A DNA stretch of 64,000 nucleotides, from contig NZ_CP021354.1 of assembly GCF_003130705.1 (NCBI RefSeq), positions 744,001 through 808,000 on the forward strand, read 5' to 3'. Both the position numbers and the translations under genes were made by a program. The notes beneath the pieces are model-generated. The model made no database searches. It saw only the letters and a program-made list of their open reading frames with translations, and was not told where the DNA came from. Below, piece by piece: positions 27,478 to 38,096 of this stretch (its first letter is position 1; each line of letters opens with the position of its first letter). The DNA comes from Rhodococcus oxybenzonivorans. GTDB lineage: Bacteria > Actinomycetota > Actinomycetes > Mycobacteriales > Mycobacteriaceae.

Positions 27478-28563
27478 CTAGTCGTAGGGACCGGAAATCG
27501 ACGTTTCGGCGAGCCTGGACAGGCCCTCCCTGATGTGTCGAGCCCACAAGCCGCCGATCCCCTCCACCGACTGCAGGTCGGCGGCCGTTGCGGCAAGCAG
27601 CGACTGCAGAGTCCCGAACGAGCCGACGAGCCGGTGAATTTGGTTGAACTGCAAGCGGGGAACTCGGGTGAGAACGCGATAACCACGTGGACTCATGGGA
27701 GCCTCGAGCGCTTCGATCGTTCCCGGGTATCCGAACGCGCGAGCCAGAGTCGTCAGGTCCAGCAGGTCGGCGTCGGTGATCTTGTCGAGGGCAGTCAACG
27801 ACTTCTCGACATCGGGTGCAGGGGCGGGTCCCGAACCGGCGAGATAGTCGCGGACGATCAATTCCCGTGCCACATCGTTGTCGCCGACGAGCTCTTCGAG
27901 TTGGAGGGCGAGCTGTCGGCCGTCGGTGCCCAGTTCGAGTACGTCCTGCTCGATCTCCACAGACACGCGGCGCACCATCTCGAGCCGCTGCACCACGGTG
28001 AGCGCGTCGCGGAGGGTGACGAAATCCTCGATCTCGACGACCGACAACTGACGGGTGACCTCGTCGAGGCGCGCCTTGTACCGCTCGAGGGTGGCCACCG
28101 CCTGATTGGCCCGGGACAAGATGGTGGCAGACCCGTCGATGACGTGGCGTATTCCGCCGACGTACACGCTGACGATGCTCATCGACTGGCTCACCGACAC
28201 CACGGGATATCCCGTCTGCATCGCCGTGCGTTCGGCGGCGCGGTGCCGGGTGCCGGACTCGACGGTGGGAATCTTGTGGTCGGGAACCAGCTGGACGTTG
28301 GCGCGGACGATGCGCGAACCGTCCGTGGACAGGACCACGGCGCCGTCCATCTTCGACAGCTCACGCAGCCGGGTGGGAGCGAACTCGACGTCGAGCTCGA
28401 AGCCGCCGTCGCAGATTTCTTCCATCTGCTCGTCGTAACCGAGGACGATCAGTGCGCCCGTGCGGCCGCGGAGAATACGTTCGAGGCCGTCCCGGAGCGC
28501 CGTTCCAGGAGCCAGCCTTGCAATGGTTTCGCGCAGCGCAGACGACGACTCTGCATCGTTCAT
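27478..28563 (-). CDS. disA: DNA integrity scanning protein DisA (c-di-AMP synthase)
   Basis: DisA scans DNA for lesions and makes cyclic di-AMP from two ATP. The 361-residue protein has the N-terminal DAC domain with its active-site motifs Asp73-Gly-Ala (MDGAVVL) and Arg106-His-Arg108 (GTRHRAAER), a helical linker, and a C-terminal HhH DNA-binding domain ([22 protein letters not shown]). In M. tuberculosis it lies after radA (Rv3585-Rv3586); here a thioesterase gene is between them. Confidence 0.96.
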   Translation of the reverse strand: MNDAESSSALRETIARLAPGTALRDGLERILRGRTGALIVLGYDEQMEEICDGGFELDVEFAPTRLRELSKMDGAVVLSTDGSRIVRANVQLVPDHKIPTVESGTRHRAAERTAMQTGYPVVSVSQSMSIVSVYVGGIRHVIDGSATILSRANQAVATLERYKARLDEVTRQLSVVEIEDFVTLRDALTVVQRLEMVRRVSVEIEQDVLELGTDGRQLALQLEELVGDNDVARELIVRDYLAGSGPAPAPDVEKSLTALDKITDADLLDLTTLARAFGYPGTIEALEAPMSPRGYRVLTRVPRLQFNQIHRLVGSFGTLQSLLAATAADLQSVEGIGGLWARHIREGLSRLAETSISGPYD

Positions 28564-28636
28564 CGCGAAACACTCCCCGCTGAGGTAGACGTCACTTTGT
28601 ACAGGGCCGTCGGGGAATAGGGCCCGGACCCGCGTT

Positions 28637-28650
28637 TAGATTACCTATCC
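28637..28650 (+). promoter_or_regulatory. -10 element of leaderless promoter
   Basis: TAGATT (28637-28642) fits TANNNT and lies 8 nt before the ATG at 28651. No Shine-Dalgarno sequence is present, so the transcript is probably leaderless. Confidence 0.5.
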
Positions 28651-29214
28651 ATGAGTAGTACCTGGACTTTGCCCGACGACCTGACCCTGCCGGAACCGGT
28701 CGGCACCTTCCCCGCTGCAGGTCAGCCCGTGCCGCGGCACTGGAGTCGGTGCTTTGGATGCGGCGACCAGTCGCCGGCCGGTATGTCCATGAGCTTCACC
28801 GCCGGGGAGAACCTCGAGGTGTGGGGACGTCTCGAGGTGGCCCCTCGCTATCAGGGCGGTCCGGGAGTTATCCACGGCGGCATCCTGTCGACGGCGTTCG
28901 ACGAGGCGCTGGGCATGGCGTGTCGGGCGACCGTGGACGGTCCGGTGGTGACCGGTCATCTGGAGATCGACTTCGCGCGGCCCATTCCGCTGGGCTCGGT
29001 GCTCGAATTTCACGCGCGCATCGACGGAACGATCCGCCGCAAGGTCTACGCCAGTGCGGAGGCGCGCATCGTCGAGGGGCCGAATGCTGACCCCGACGTG
29101 GTAGTGGCCACGTCGCGGGGGTTGTTCCTCACCGTCACGGCCGAACACTTCGAGAAGACCAAAACCTTCGTGGACGGGGTTCCCGACATGCCGTTCGGCA
29201 CGTCGTCGATCTAG
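28651..29214 (+). CDS. PaaI-family hotdog thioesterase
   Basis: A 187-residue hotdog-fold protein of the PaaI/4HBT type. The active region is GPGVIHGGILSTAFDEALGMACRA, with the conserved HGG and an acidic residue in the following helix. An N-terminal segment with CFGCGDQSPAGMSMSF is typical of this subgroup. It probably hydrolyses an acyl-CoA, but the chain is not known. It is inserted between disA and radA, facing both, and ends 4 bp before the radA stop. Confidence 0.85.
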   Translation: MSSTWTLPDDLTLPEPVGTFPAAGQPVPRHWSRCFGCGDQSPAGMSMSFTAGENLEVWGRLEVAPRYQGGPGVIHGGILSTAFDEALGMACRATVDGPVVTGHLEIDFARPIPLGSVLEFHARIDGTIRRKVYASAEARIVEGPNADPDVVVATSRGLFLTVTAEHFEKTKTFVDGVPDMPFGTSSI

Positions 29215-29218
29215 TTGT

Positions 29219-30603
29219 CTAAATACGCAGGGAAGCGATGGCCGCTCCGAGATTCCCGACCTCGGTGACCTTCATTCCGGGAGGGGCCGCGCCGGAGTCG
29301 AGGGGAACGAGGGCCCGGTTGAATCCGAGTCGGGCCGCTTCGGCGAGCCGGCGCCCGACACCGGGAACCCGCCGGACCTCACCTGCCAGCCCGACTTCGC
29401 CGAGGATCACCAGCCCGTCGGGAACGGGCTTGTCCTTGACCGCGGAGGCGACGGCGAGTGCCAGCGCCAGGTCTGCGGACGGTTCGGTCATCCGCATGCC
29501 GCCGACCGTAGCCGCGTAGACGTCGTTCTTGGCGATCGGCACTCCGCACCGGCGATCCAGCACGGCCAGCACCATGGCCACACGTGCGCTGTCGAGCCCG
29601 CTCACCGCGCGCCGGGGTGCGGGCATGGATGTTGCGGCCACGAGCGCCTGGACCTCGCCGAGCAAGGGCCGCTTGCCATCCATCATGACCGTGACCGCGG
29701 TACCGGGCACGGCTTCGGCGCGGTGGTGCAAGAACAGTCCGGACGGGTCGCTGATGCCGGCGATGCCGTCTTCCCGGAGTTCGAAGCATCCCACCTCGTC
29801 GGCAGCACCGAAGCGGTTCTTGACCCCGCGCACCATGCGGAGTGTGGAGTGCTTGTCGCCCTCGAAGTGCAGGACCACGTCCACGAGGTGTTCGAGCGAA
29901 CGCGGACCCGCGACGGCGCCGTCTTTCGTGACGTGGCCGATCAGCAGCACCGGGACACCGCTGGCTTTCGCGAGCGAGGTGAGCGCACTGGTGACGGCCT
30001 TGACCTGGGTGACGCCGCCGACGACACCGTCGACGTCCGCGGCAAGCATGGTCTGCACGCTGTCGACGATCAGCAGGGTGGGACGTACCTGTTCGACGTG
30101 ACCGAGGATGGTCGCGAGGTCGGATTCGGCGGCGAGATAGACCCGCTCGTGCACCGCGCCCGTCCGGTCGGCACGTAGCCGTACCTGACCGGCGGACTCT
30201 TCACCCGTGACGTAGAGCGATCGGTCGTCCGGGCCCCGCCGCGCCCACTGGTGTACGACCTCGAGAAGAAGCGTTGACTTGCCGACGCCTGGTTCGCCCG
30301 CGAGGAGAACAACCGACCCGGGGACCACGCCACCGCCGAGGACGCGATCGAGTTCACCGATTCCGGTGGGTTTGGCCCGAGTGGACGTGCTGTCGATCTT
30401 CGTGATGGGGGTCGCCGGCGTGGACGGGAGAACGGCCCCCGCCCGGCCTTCGCGAGCGAGGCGCCCGGACGACTCGCCACCGGCGCGAGGATCGGAGCCT
30501 CATCCATCGATCCCCAGCTGCCGCACTCGGGACAGCGGCCGACCCATTTGGGCACGGTGCACTGACACGACGAACACCGGAAACTGGACTTGAGTTTGGC
30601 CAC
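29219..30603 (-). pseudogene. radA: RadA recombination protein, frameshifted in this sequence
   Basis: RadA is a RecA-like ATPase that helps branch migration during recombination repair. The N-terminus reads MAKLKSSFRCSSC from 30603, with the C4 zinc finger (RCSSC, GRCPEC). The ATPase part is in a different frame: [32 protein letters not shown] and Walker [12 protein letters not shown], continuing to the Lon-like domain and stop at 29219. The frames switch near 30470-30485, where one added base (GGTGGC to GGTGGGC) would give [14 protein letters not shown] and an intact protein of about 460 residues. Both halves look conserved, so sequencing error is more likely than true loss. Confidence 0.85.
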
Positions 30604-30650
30604 CGACGCAGCCTAGAGAGCCGGTCCGACAGACCGGCCCCGGGCGGCTG

Positions 30651-31286
30651 TCAGTGCCCGCCGCCGCCTTCGGCCTGCGTGCCCGCGGACTTGTCGGACA
30701 CGTGACGCTCGGTTTCGTGACCGGCGTCGACGGGAACGGACACCGTGACCTCACCGGCCTTCTCGAACGTGAAGGTGACGGGGAAGGTGAGGCCGGGGCG
30801 CACACCCTCCTTCAGATCGTCCAGCGTGACCAGGACGACATCGCTCGGAACCTCGGCGGCCTGGTCACGCTCTTGCTCGGCATGACCACCCTCCACAGCG
30901 TCCTGCGCGACGTCTCCGGCTACGAGCGCCGTCTGCGGGGGAATCTCCTGGCCGCCGGCAGCATCACGAATGGTGACGGTCTCGGCGACGTCGGTGCTGA
31001 TCTTGGTCAGCTTGTCGGCGGCATCTTCGTTGTTGTTGATCGCGGTGAACGCGAGGACCGCTTTTCCGCCGGCCTCGATGCTGTACTCGTCCGAGTTGGG
31101 GTACACGACGTGCACGTTGCGCAGAGCGATCGATCCGAGGTCGGCGCCGTTGCCGTTGACCGCGGCGACCTGACTCGAGGTCTGGGTGATCTGTCCCGCA
31201 CCGCAAGCGGACAGCGTGAGGGCCACGCCGGCAGCAAGAGCAACGGCGGTCGCGACTCGGCGAGTCGGCTTGTCGAGAGCAGTCAC
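30651..31286 (-). CDS. lpqE: LpqE-like lipoprotein
   Basis: A 211-residue exported lipoprotein matching Rv3584. The signal peptide ends in a lipobox, LTLSAC with Cys28, and the mature part resembles a copper-chaperone-like (PCu_AC/DUF461) beta domain: LGSIALRNVHVVYPNSDEYSIEAGGKAVLAFTAINN. Glu- and His-containing tail GHAEQERDQA and the ending EGGGGH are of unclear role. The GTG at 31286 has a good GGAGGA site upstream. It is followed by radA on the same strand. Confidence 0.85.
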   Translation of the reverse strand: MTALDKPTRRVATAVALAAGVALTLSACGAGQITQTSSQVAAVNGNGADLGSIALRNVHVVYPNSDEYSIEAGGKAVLAFTAINNNEDAADKLTKISTDVAETVTIRDAAGGQEIPPQTALVAGDVAQDAVEGGHAEQERDQAAEVPSDVVLVTLDDLKEGVRPGLTFPVTFTFEKAGEVTVSVPVDAGHETERHVSDKSAGTQAEGGGGH

Positions 31287-31519
31287 GGGTTGTCCTCCAG
31301 TGTCAGGTTCGCACTCCAACTAGGCAGAGTAGTAGTTCCCTCGTACGGCCCGGTCGCTGGGTACTCACAATGGTTGTCTGCGTGCACTTTCGGCCTCGAA
31401 GAACTGCCAGTTCGGAGCCCGTGAGATGCACGTATCGCAGGCGCTGTCAACCCCTACGATCAGGCCTCGGTGCCCCTGACCTGCACCGTTGATGCGACCT
31501 GGAACCGGTCACGTGTTAA

Positions 31520-32038
<519 letters not shown>

Positions 32039-32055
32039 ACAGCCGCGACGTCGCA

Positions 32056-32736
32056 GTGACCGAAGACCGAGGTCCTGTAGTCGCGCTGGTTCCCGCCGCT
32101 GGTCAAGGAGTGCGTCTGGGCGAGATGACGCCCAAGGCATTCGTTGATCTCGGTGGGAAGACCATGCTTGTACGCGCGGTCGACGGGCTCCTCCAGTCGG
32201 GGGCTGTCGACCGCGTCGTCGTGATCGTGCCGGAAGAGCTCGTCGATTCCACGCGCGGCACTCTGCCTGATGGAGTCGTCGTCGTGCCCGGCGGCAGCGA
32301 ACGCACAGATTCGGTGCGCGCGGGCCTCGCTGTCGCGGACGACGCAGAATACGTGCTCGTCCACGATGCTGCGCGTGCGCTCACGCCCCCGTCGCTCATT
32401 GCCCGGGTCGTTGCGGAACTGCGCTGCGGGCGCAGCGCCGTCATCCCCGTCCTCCCGGTGACGGACACGATCAAGACCGTCGACGTTCTCGGGGCGGTGA
32501 CCGGAACACCCGAACGCTCCGAACTGCGGGCGGTCCAGACGCCACAGGGCTTCGTCGCACCACTGCTCCGGCGTGCTTACGCCGCCGCGGATGGCATCGC
32601 GACCGACGATGCCGGCCTGGTGGAGCGCCTGGGTGAGCAGGTTCGCAGCATCGTCGGAGAACCCACAGCATTCAAAATCACCACACCGCTGGATCTCGTG
32701 CTGGCCCGCGCGCTGGTGGAAGAGGGAGTGAACTAG
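32056..32736 (+). CDS. ispD: MEP cytidylyltransferase
   Basis: IspD joins CTP and 2-C-methyl-D-erythritol 4-phosphate in the non-mevalonate isoprenoid pathway. The 226-residue protein has the nucleotide-binding [23 protein letters not shown], the [14 protein letters not shown] motif, and the RAVQTPQGF signature, all typical. The GTG start at 32056 gives the usual length. It is translationally linked to ispF by a 1-bp overlap (TAGTG). Confidence 0.95.
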   Translation: MTEDRGPVVALVPAAGQGVRLGEMTPKAFVDLGGKTMLVRAVDGLLQSGAVDRVVVIVPEELVDSTRGTLPDGVVVVPGGSERTDSVRAGLAVADDAEYVLVHDAARALTPPSLIARVVAELRCGRSAVIPVLPVTDTIKTVDVLGAVTGTPERSELRAVQTPQGFVAPLLRRAYAAADGIATDDAGLVERLGEQVRSIVGEPTAFKITTPLDLVLARALVEEGVN

Positions 32737-33212
32737 TGCGCGTCGGCATCGGTACGGACGTCCATCCGATCGAGCAGGGACGGCCGTGCTGGATGGCCGG
32801 TCTTCTGTTCGAGGGCGAGGACGGGTGCGCCGGTCACTCGGACGGCGATGTCGCGGTCCACGCACTGTGTGACGCATTGCTGTCGGCCGCGGGGCTCGGT
32901 GACCTGGGTTCGGTTTTCGGCACGGGCAGGCCGGAATGGTCGGGAGTGAGTGGCGCCGCAATGCTCGCCGAGGTGCGACGACTCCTCGGCGAGGAAGAAT
33001 TCGGTGTCGCCAATGCCGCCGTCCAGGTGATCGGGAATCGGCCGAAGATCGGCCCGCGCAGAGACGAAGCGCAAAAGGTGTTGAGTGACATTCTGGGCGC
33101 ACCGGTTTCGGTGTCCGCGACCACCACGGACGGTCTCGGACTCACTGGGCGGGGCGAGGGGATCGCCGCGGTGGCCACCGCGTTGGTCATCTCTACTCAA
33201 AGCGCCAGGTAA
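32736..33212 (+). CDS. ispF: MECDP synthase
   Basis: IspF forms 2-C-methyl-D-erythritol 2,4-cyclodiphosphate, the step two after IspD. The 158-residue protein keeps the zinc ligands Asp8, His10 and His42 (GTDVH, VAVHAL), and the conserved HSDGDV loop with His34. The GTG start overlaps the ispD stop by one base. Confidence 0.95.
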   Translation: MRVGIGTDVHPIEQGRPCWMAGLLFEGEDGCAGHSDGDVAVHALCDALLSAAGLGDLGSVFGTGRPEWSGVSGAAMLAEVRRLLGEEEFGVANAAVQVIGNRPKIGPRRDEAQKVLSDILGAPVSVSATTTDGLGLTGRGEGIAAVATALVISTQSAR

Positions 33213-33223
33213 GATCGCTGGTC
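33210..33223 (+). promoter_or_regulatory. -10 element of leaderless cysS promoter
   Basis: TAAGAT (33210-33215) overlaps the last bases of ispF and lies 8 nt before the GTG of cysS. A cysS-specific leaderless transcript is likely, in addition to read-through. Confidence 0.5.
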
Positions 33224-34618
33224 GTGACCCTGCGCCTATTCGACACCGAGACGCGGGCCATGCGTGACTTCGTTCCGCTGGCCCCTGGACACGCATCGGT
33301 GTATCTGTGTGGAGCCACGGTGCAGGGCGACCCCCATATCGGGCACGTGCGCAGTGGCGTCGCCTTCGACGTACTGCGACGCTGGTTACTCGCCCACGAC
33401 TTCGACGTGGCGTTCGTGCGCAACGTCACCGATATCGACGACAAGATCCTGAACAAGGCCGCCGAAGCCGGGCGCCCCTGGTGGGAATGGGCCGCCACAT
33501 TCGAGCGATCCTTCACCTGGGCGTATCAGCAGCTCGGAGTCCTTCCGCCGTCGATCGAGCCACGGGCTACCGGGCACGTCACCCAAATGGTCGAGATGAT
33601 GCAGCGACTGATCGACAACGGTCACGCGTACGCCTCGGGGGGTGACGTCTACTTCGACGTGCGCAGCTACGCGAGCTACGGCAGCCTGTCCGGGCACAAG
33701 CTCGACGACGTGCACCAAGGCGAGAGTGCCGGCGAATGCAAGCGGGATCCCCGTGACTTCACGCTGTGGAAAGCGGCCAAGCCTGGTGAGCCGTCGTGGC
33801 CGACGCCGTGGGGTCGTGGCCGCCCGGGATGGCACCTCGAGTGCTCGGCAATGGCCGAGTTCTACCTCGGTGCCGAGTTCGATATTCACTGCGGCGGACT
33901 CGACCTCGTCTTCCCTCACCACGAGAACGAGATCGCACAGGCCAAGTGCGCCGGCGACGGTTTCGCGCAGTACTGGTTGCACAACGGCTGGGTCACCATG
34001 GGTGGCGAGAAGATGTCGAAGTCGCTCGGCAACGTGCTCTCCGTGCCGAACGTGCTGAACAAGGTTCGGCCGCAGGAACTTCGGTACTACCTCGGCAGCG
34101 CCCACTACCGGTCGATGCTCGAGTACTCCGACACCGCTCTCGACGAGGGGGCCGCGGCGTTCCGCCGGGTCGAATCATTCGTGAACCGGACCTGTGAGCG
34201 TGCCGGTGAGGTCCCCGTCGGTCGTTGGACGGAGGCGTTCGGTCGTGCTCTCGATGACGATCTCGCCGTCCCGGCCGCGCTCGCCGACGTACACGGCCGT
34301 GTGCGTGAGGGCAACATCGCTCTCGAAGGTGGAGACCTCGAGGGTGCCCGCGAGATCGCGTCGCAGGTGCGGGCCATGATGGGAATTCTCGGTGTGGACC
34401 CCCTCGATCCGCACTGGACTCAGGACACCGCGGATGCGTCCGCGGCAACCGACGCCCTGGACGTACTGGTCCGGGCCGAACTCGAGCGCAGGCAGAGTGC
34501 CCGGGCCGAGAAGAACTGGGCTGTGGCCGACGAGGTGCGTGACCGCCTCATCCGGGCGGGCATCGAGGTCACCGATACCCCCAACGGGCCCGAGTGGTCT
34601 CTCAAGGCAGGACAGTAG
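33224..34618 (+). CDS. cysS: Cysteinyl-tRNA synthetase
   Basis: CysS charges tRNA-Cys. The 464-residue class I enzyme shows [18 protein letters not shown] with the first zinc Cys and the HIGH motif, the WHLECSAM zinc region, [18 protein letters not shown], and the KMSKS motif as [10 protein letters not shown]. It could be confused with mshC, but MshC is shorter and lacks the C-terminal anticodon region seen here (residues 400-464). It lies between ispF and rlmB as in mycobacteria. Confidence 0.95.
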   Translation: MTLRLFDTETRAMRDFVPLAPGHASVYLCGATVQGDPHIGHVRSGVAFDVLRRWLLAHDFDVAFVRNVTDIDDKILNKAAEAGRPWWEWAATFERSFTWAYQQLGVLPPSIEPRATGHVTQMVEMMQRLIDNGHAYASGGDVYFDVRSYASYGSLSGHKLDDVHQGESAGECKRDPRDFTLWKAAKPGEPSWPTPWGRGRPGWHLECSAMAEFYLGAEFDIHCGGLDLVFPHHENEIAQAKCAGDGFAQYWLHNGWVTMGGEKMSKSLGNVLSVPNVLNKVRPQELRYYLGSAHYRSMLEYSDTALDEGAAAFRRVESFVNRTCERAGEVPVGRWTEAFGRALDDDLAVPAALADVHGRVREGNIALEGGDLEGAREIASQVRAMMGILGVDPLDPHWTQDTADASAATDALDVLVRAELERRQSARAEKNWAVADEVRDRLIRAGIEVTDTPNGPEWSLKAGQ

Positions 34619-34620
34619 TA

Positions 34621-35589
34621 ATGGCTGGAAATTCGAGCAGGCGCGGAGCCGTCCGCAAGTCGGGTACGAAGAAGGGGCAGGTCGCCGGTTCCGGTGGCCA
34701 GCGTCGCAGGGGACTCGAGGGACGGGGCGCCACTCCGCCCGCCGAGGCTCGCACCAAACATCCCGCGGCCAAGCGGGCAGCCAGGGCCAGTCGTGAGGCC
34801 GAAAAGCAGCCGGGTCGCGGCAGGCAGACCGCCGGGCGCAAGGTCCTCGACGGACCCGAAACCGTGCTGGGCCGCAATCCGGTCGTCGAGTGCCTGCGCG
34901 CCGGTGTCCCGGCGACCGCACTGTATGTCGCGGTCGGCACCGAGAGCGACGACCGTTTGAAGGAATCGGTGCAGCGGGCGGCCGACGCCGGCATTTCCAT
35001 CCTCGAGGTTCCGCGAACCGATCTCGACCGGCTCAGCGCCAACGGCCTGCACCAGGGAATCGCGTTGCAGGTGCCGCCGTACCGTTACGCGCACCCCGAC
35101 GATCTCCTCGCGGAGGCCCGTAAGCATCAAGAGGCGCCGTTGCTCGTGGCCCTCGACAACATCACCGATCCGCGCAACCTCGGTGCCGTCGTTCGATCGG
35201 TGGCTGCGTTCGGCGGACACGGTGTGGTGATCCCGGAGCGCCGTAGCGCAGCGGTGACCGCGGTGGCCTGGCGGACGAGTGCGGGAGCGGCGGCCCGGCT
35301 GCCGATCGCCCGCGCCACCAATCTGACTCGTACGCTGAAGGATTGGGCATCCAAGGGTGTACAGGTCGTCGGTCTCGACGCGGGCGGTGACACCACTCTC
35401 GACGACTTCGACGGCAGCGGTCCCGTCGTGGTCGTGGTCGGCTCGGAGGGCAAGGGCCTGTCGCGTCTGGTTCGGGAGAACTGCGACGCCATCCTGAGCA
35501 TTCCCATGGCTGGGCCCGTCGAGTCGCTCAACGCTTCCGTCGCCGCAGGCGTCGTACTCGCCGACATCGCGCGTCGCCGCCGGAGCTAG
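34621..35589 (+). CDS. rlmB: 23S rRNA 2'-O-methyltransferase RlmB-like (SpoU family)
   Basis: A 322-residue SPOUT methyltransferase, matching Rv3579c, likely to methylate the ribose of G2251 in 23S rRNA. It has a basic low-complexity N-terminus (about residues 1-80), a substrate-binding L30-like domain ([20 protein letters not shown]), and the SpoU knot motifs: [41 protein letters not shown] and [21 protein letters not shown]. The ATG at 34621 follows the cysS stop by 2 bp. Confidence 0.9.
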   Translation: MAGNSSRRGAVRKSGTKKGQVAGSGGQRRRGLEGRGATPPAEARTKHPAAKRAARASREAEKQPGRGRQTAGRKVLDGPETVLGRNPVVECLRAGVPATALYVAVGTESDDRLKESVQRAADAGISILEVPRTDLDRLSANGLHQGIALQVPPYRYAHPDDLLAEARKHQEAPLLVALDNITDPRNLGAVVRSVAAFGGHGVVIPERRSAAVTAVAWRTSAGAAARLPIARATNLTRTLKDWASKGVQVVGLDAGGDTTLDDFDGSGPVVVVVGSEGKGLSRLVRENCDAILSIPMAGPVESLNASVAAGVVLADIARRRRS

Positions 35590-35653
35590 CCGGGACACGA
35601 ACACCGAAGTGTCGTGGGCTCCGGCCGCCGTAACTGTGTGACACTCGTGAGGG

Positions 35654-36535
35654 TCATCGTGGGATCGTCGGCGCGACCATCCGGTGGAAGCGCATTCGGT
35701 GGCCGGGGCGCAATTGTGCGGCCATCGGCAGGTCGTCCTCGACGACGACCGCGATCACGGGATACCCACCCGTGACGGGATGATCGGCGAGGAACAGGAT
35801 CGGCCGGCCGTCGGGCGGCACCTGCAAGGCTCCCGCCACCATCGCCTCACTCGGCAGTTCACGGGTAATCGCTCGATGCAGAGGTCCCGGCCCGGAGAGA
35901 CGTGCGCCCACGCGGTTGGTGTCGGAGCTCACCGTCCAGGTTTCCCGCAGGAGCGCGTCGACCGATGCCTTGGTGAACCAGTCGTCGCGGGGTCCCAGTC
36001 GAACCCGCATCATCAACGGATCCTCGGGAGCTGCGGGCGGGGGCGCGAATTCGTCGGCAGGCCAGTCGGTGCAATCCGCTCCGACCAGTATTCGATCACC
36101 CTCGGCCACCGGGTCCGGGCCGAGATCCGACAGCGTGTCTCTCGAGCGGCTGCCCATCACCGGCGGAACATCGACACCCCCGCGCACCGCGAGGTAGCTA
36201 CGCAGACCTTCCGACGCGTACGCCACCTCGAGCAGATCACCGGACTCGAGGTGCAGCATCGTGTAGTCGGGCTGCGGTCGTGAGTTGACGGTGACGGGCG
36301 CACGCGCACCGGTGACCGCGACCGACACGGTGCCCGCGACGCGCACGGCGAGGCCGCCCAGCGTGATTTCCAGAGTGGCGGCCCCGGACCTGTTGCCTAC
36401 GAGCCGGTTTGCGCAGTCGTGGGCGACGCGGTCGGCAGCGCCGGACTCACCGACTCCCACCGAGGCGTATCCGGGCCTGCCCCGATCCTGCACGGTGGTG
36501 AAGGGTCCGGTGCGCACAACCTCGAGCCAAGCCAT
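35654..36535 (-). CDS. pxpC: 5-oxoprolinase subunit C (biotin-dependent carboxylase-like)
   Basis: PxpC is the large subunit-like KipA/AHS2 protein of the bacterial 5-oxoprolinase (PxpABC), which opens pyroglutamate to glutamate with ATP. The 293-residue protein begins with LEVVRTGPFTTVQDRGRPGYASVGVGESGAADRVAHDCANRLVGN, a clear AHS2 signature, and has MRVRLGPRDDWFT mid-way. The ATG at 36535 is chosen since it starts the conserved strand. It is the last gene of pxpA-pxpB-pxpC, separated from pxpB by a palindromic element. Confidence 0.9.
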   Translation of the reverse strand: MAWLEVVRTGPFTTVQDRGRPGYASVGVGESGAADRVAHDCANRLVGNRSGAATLEITLGGLAVRVAGTVSVAVTGARAPVTVNSRPQPDYTMLHLESGDLLEVAYASEGLRSYLAVRGGVDVPPVMGSRSRDTLSDLGPDPVAEGDRILVGADCTDWPADEFAPPPAAPEDPLMMRVRLGPRDDWFTKASVDALLRETWTVSSDTNRVGARLSGPGPLHRAITRELPSEAMVAGALQVPPDGRPILFLADHPVTGGYPVIAVVVEDDLPMAAQLRPGHRMRFHRMVAPTIPR

Positions 36536-36561
36536 GGGCCGATTGTCTCGCACCACCACCC

Positions 36562-36606
36562 CCCGTGAGTACTTATTAACAAGGGGTGGTTAAGAAGTAC
36601 TCACGG
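36562..36606. repeat. Palindromic intergenic element
   Basis: CCCGTGAGTACTT (36562-36574) and its exact inverse AAGTACTCACGGG (36594-36606) form 13-bp arms around a 19-nt AT-rich loop that itself holds GGGGTGGTT, able to pair with the CCACCACCCC just upstream. It covers the pxpB stop codon and the gap to pxpC. A repeated extragenic palindrome or an attenuator are possible. Confidence 0.6.
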
Positions 36607-37210
36607 GCGCGAAGTGCACAACGACCCCGGGCCTCAGGAGCGCGGGGGGACTCCGCTGAGCATCCCAGATGCGCTCGTCCGTGCTGCCGATGAGCTGCCA
36701 CCCGCCGGGAGAGTTTCGCGGATAAATCCCCGTGAACTCACCGGCGAGGCCGACAGCACCGGCTGGAACGGACGTTCGCGGCGTGGATCGCCGGGGAACG
36801 TGTAACTCGGGCGCACCTCCGGTGAGGTAGCCGAATCCCGGCGCGAACCCCGAGAAGGCCACCGTCCAGGGTGTGCCGGTATGCGCCTCGATCACCCCGT
36901 CGACCCCGAGGCCGGTCAGCTCGGCCACCTCCTCGAGGTCGGGCCCGTCGTAGCGGACGCTGATCTGTAGGTGCTCCGACGTGTCCTCGGGTGAGCCCGT
37001 TCGCGGTTCGGTGGTCCGCAACCATCGGACGACGCGGTCGCGGCTCGTTGCGGCACGATCGAATCTGACGAGGATGGTGCGGGCGGCCGGAACGATCTCG
37101 CCGACCCCCGGCGGCCGGGCCTCGTCGAGGGCACGGAAATGGGCGAGGACGGTGTCGAGGTCTTCGAACTCGGCCAGGACCGCAGCATCTCCGACGTCGA
37201 GTACCCGCAT
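36590..37210 (-). CDS. pxpB: 5-oxoprolinase subunit B (KipI/AHS1)
   Basis: A 206-residue AHS1 domain protein. Typical stretches are ISVRYDGPDLEEVAELTGLGVDGVIEAHTGTPWTVAFSGFAPGFGYLTGG, a hallmark of PxpB/KipI, with RRSTPRTSVPAGAVGLAGEFTGIYP following. It works with PxpA and PxpC in ATP-driven opening of 5-oxoproline. It overlaps the pxpA stop by 1 bp. In Bacillus the homologue KipI inhibits a kinase, but the pxpA-B-C order here favours the enzyme role. Confidence 0.9.
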   Translation of the reverse strand: MRVLDVGDAAVLAEFEDLDTVLAHFRALDEARPPGVGEIVPAARTILVRFDRAATSRDRVVRWLRTTEPRTGSPEDTSEHLQISVRYDGPDLEEVAELTGLGVDGVIEAHTGTPWTVAFSGFAPGFGYLTGGAPELHVPRRSTPRTSVPAGAVGLAGEFTGIYPRNSPGGWQLIGSTDERIWDAQRSPPALLRPGVVVHFAPVSTS

Positions 37211-37968
37211 CAGACGAACGGTTCCACTGTGATGCCCTCGGCATCGAGCAACTGCCGGATGGACGCGGCCATCTCCACGGCCGCGGGAGTGTCGCCGTGT
37301 ACGCAGACGGATTCCGGTGCGATCGCCAGCAGGGTGCCGTCGACGGCTTCGAGTGTGGAGTCGAGCGCCAACCGGCGTACCCGCTCGGCAACGACCGCCG
37401 GATCGTGAAGGACGGACCCAGCTGTCGTGCGCGGTACCAGCGTGCCCTCGGGTGTGTAGGCACGGTCGGCGAAGGCCTCGGCGACGGTCCGCAGGCCAGC
37501 GGCCTCCGCTTCCTCCAGGAATACCGAACCGGGCAGGCCGAGGACCGGGAGAGTGTCGTCGTAGGCACGGATTGCGGCGACCACCGCGCGCGCCTGCTCA
37601 CGATGATGGACGATCGCGTTGTACAGCGCGCCGTGCGGTTTCACATACGCCACCGCCGAACCGCACACCTGCGCGAGCCCGTCCAGGGCGCCGATCTGAT
37701 AGACGACGTCGGCGGTGAGGTCGCGGGGTGCGACGTCGATGAATCGTCGTCCGAAGCCGGCGAGATCGCGGTAACCGACCTGCGCGCCGATACGCACGGT
37801 CAGGTCGGCCGCCGATCTGCACGTGGACAGCAGCGTCGTGGGGTCACCGGCATGGAAACCACACGCCACGTTTGCACTGGTCACGAGTTTCAACATCGCG
37901 AGGTCGTCGCCGAGAGTCCACGCCCCGAAACTCTCGCCGAGATCACTGTTCAGATCGATGGCCGGCAC
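37210..37968 (-). CDS. pxpA: 5-oxoprolinase subunit A (LamB/YcsF family)
   Basis: A 252-residue LamB/YcsF protein and first gene of the pxp unit. It opens with [39 protein letters not shown], the family signature with metal or substrate ligands, then [10 protein letters not shown] and [15 protein letters not shown]. PxpABC recycles pyroglutamate formed spontaneously from glutamine or glutamate. The GTG at 37968 lies 7 nt after a TAGTAT -10 element on the minus strand. Confidence 0.93.
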   Translation of the reverse strand: MPAIDLNSDLGESFGAWTLGDDLAMLKLVTSANVACGFHAGDPTTLLSTCRSAADLTVRIGAQVGYRDLAGFGRRFIDVAPRDLTADVVYQIGALDGLAQVCGSAVAYVKPHGALYNAIVHHREQARAVVAAIRAYDDTLPVLGLPGSVFLEEAEAAGLRTVAEAFADRAYTPEGTLVPRTTAGSVLHDPAVVAERVRRLALDSTLEAVDGTLLAIAPESVCVHGDTPAAVEMAASIRQLLDAEGITVEPFV

Positions 37969-37981
37969 ATATTTGATACTA
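37969..37981 (-). promoter_or_regulatory. -10 element of leaderless pxpA promoter
   Basis: On the minus strand TAGTAT (37981-37976) is followed by 7 nt and then the GTG of pxpA. No ribosome binding site is visible. Just beyond, CGCCCCC (37989-37995) and GGGGGCG (38015-38021) can form a hairpin with a 19-nt loop. Confidence 0.5.
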
Positions 37982-38096
37982 GGGTTCTCGCCCCCGTCTT
38001 GTAGATTCTCTGGCGGGGGCGGGTGGAACCGATGTGGGTCCTGCTGCGTCGAAACAAATAAGTGTGTTCGGCAGTGTGCTGATCGGGAGGGGACTC

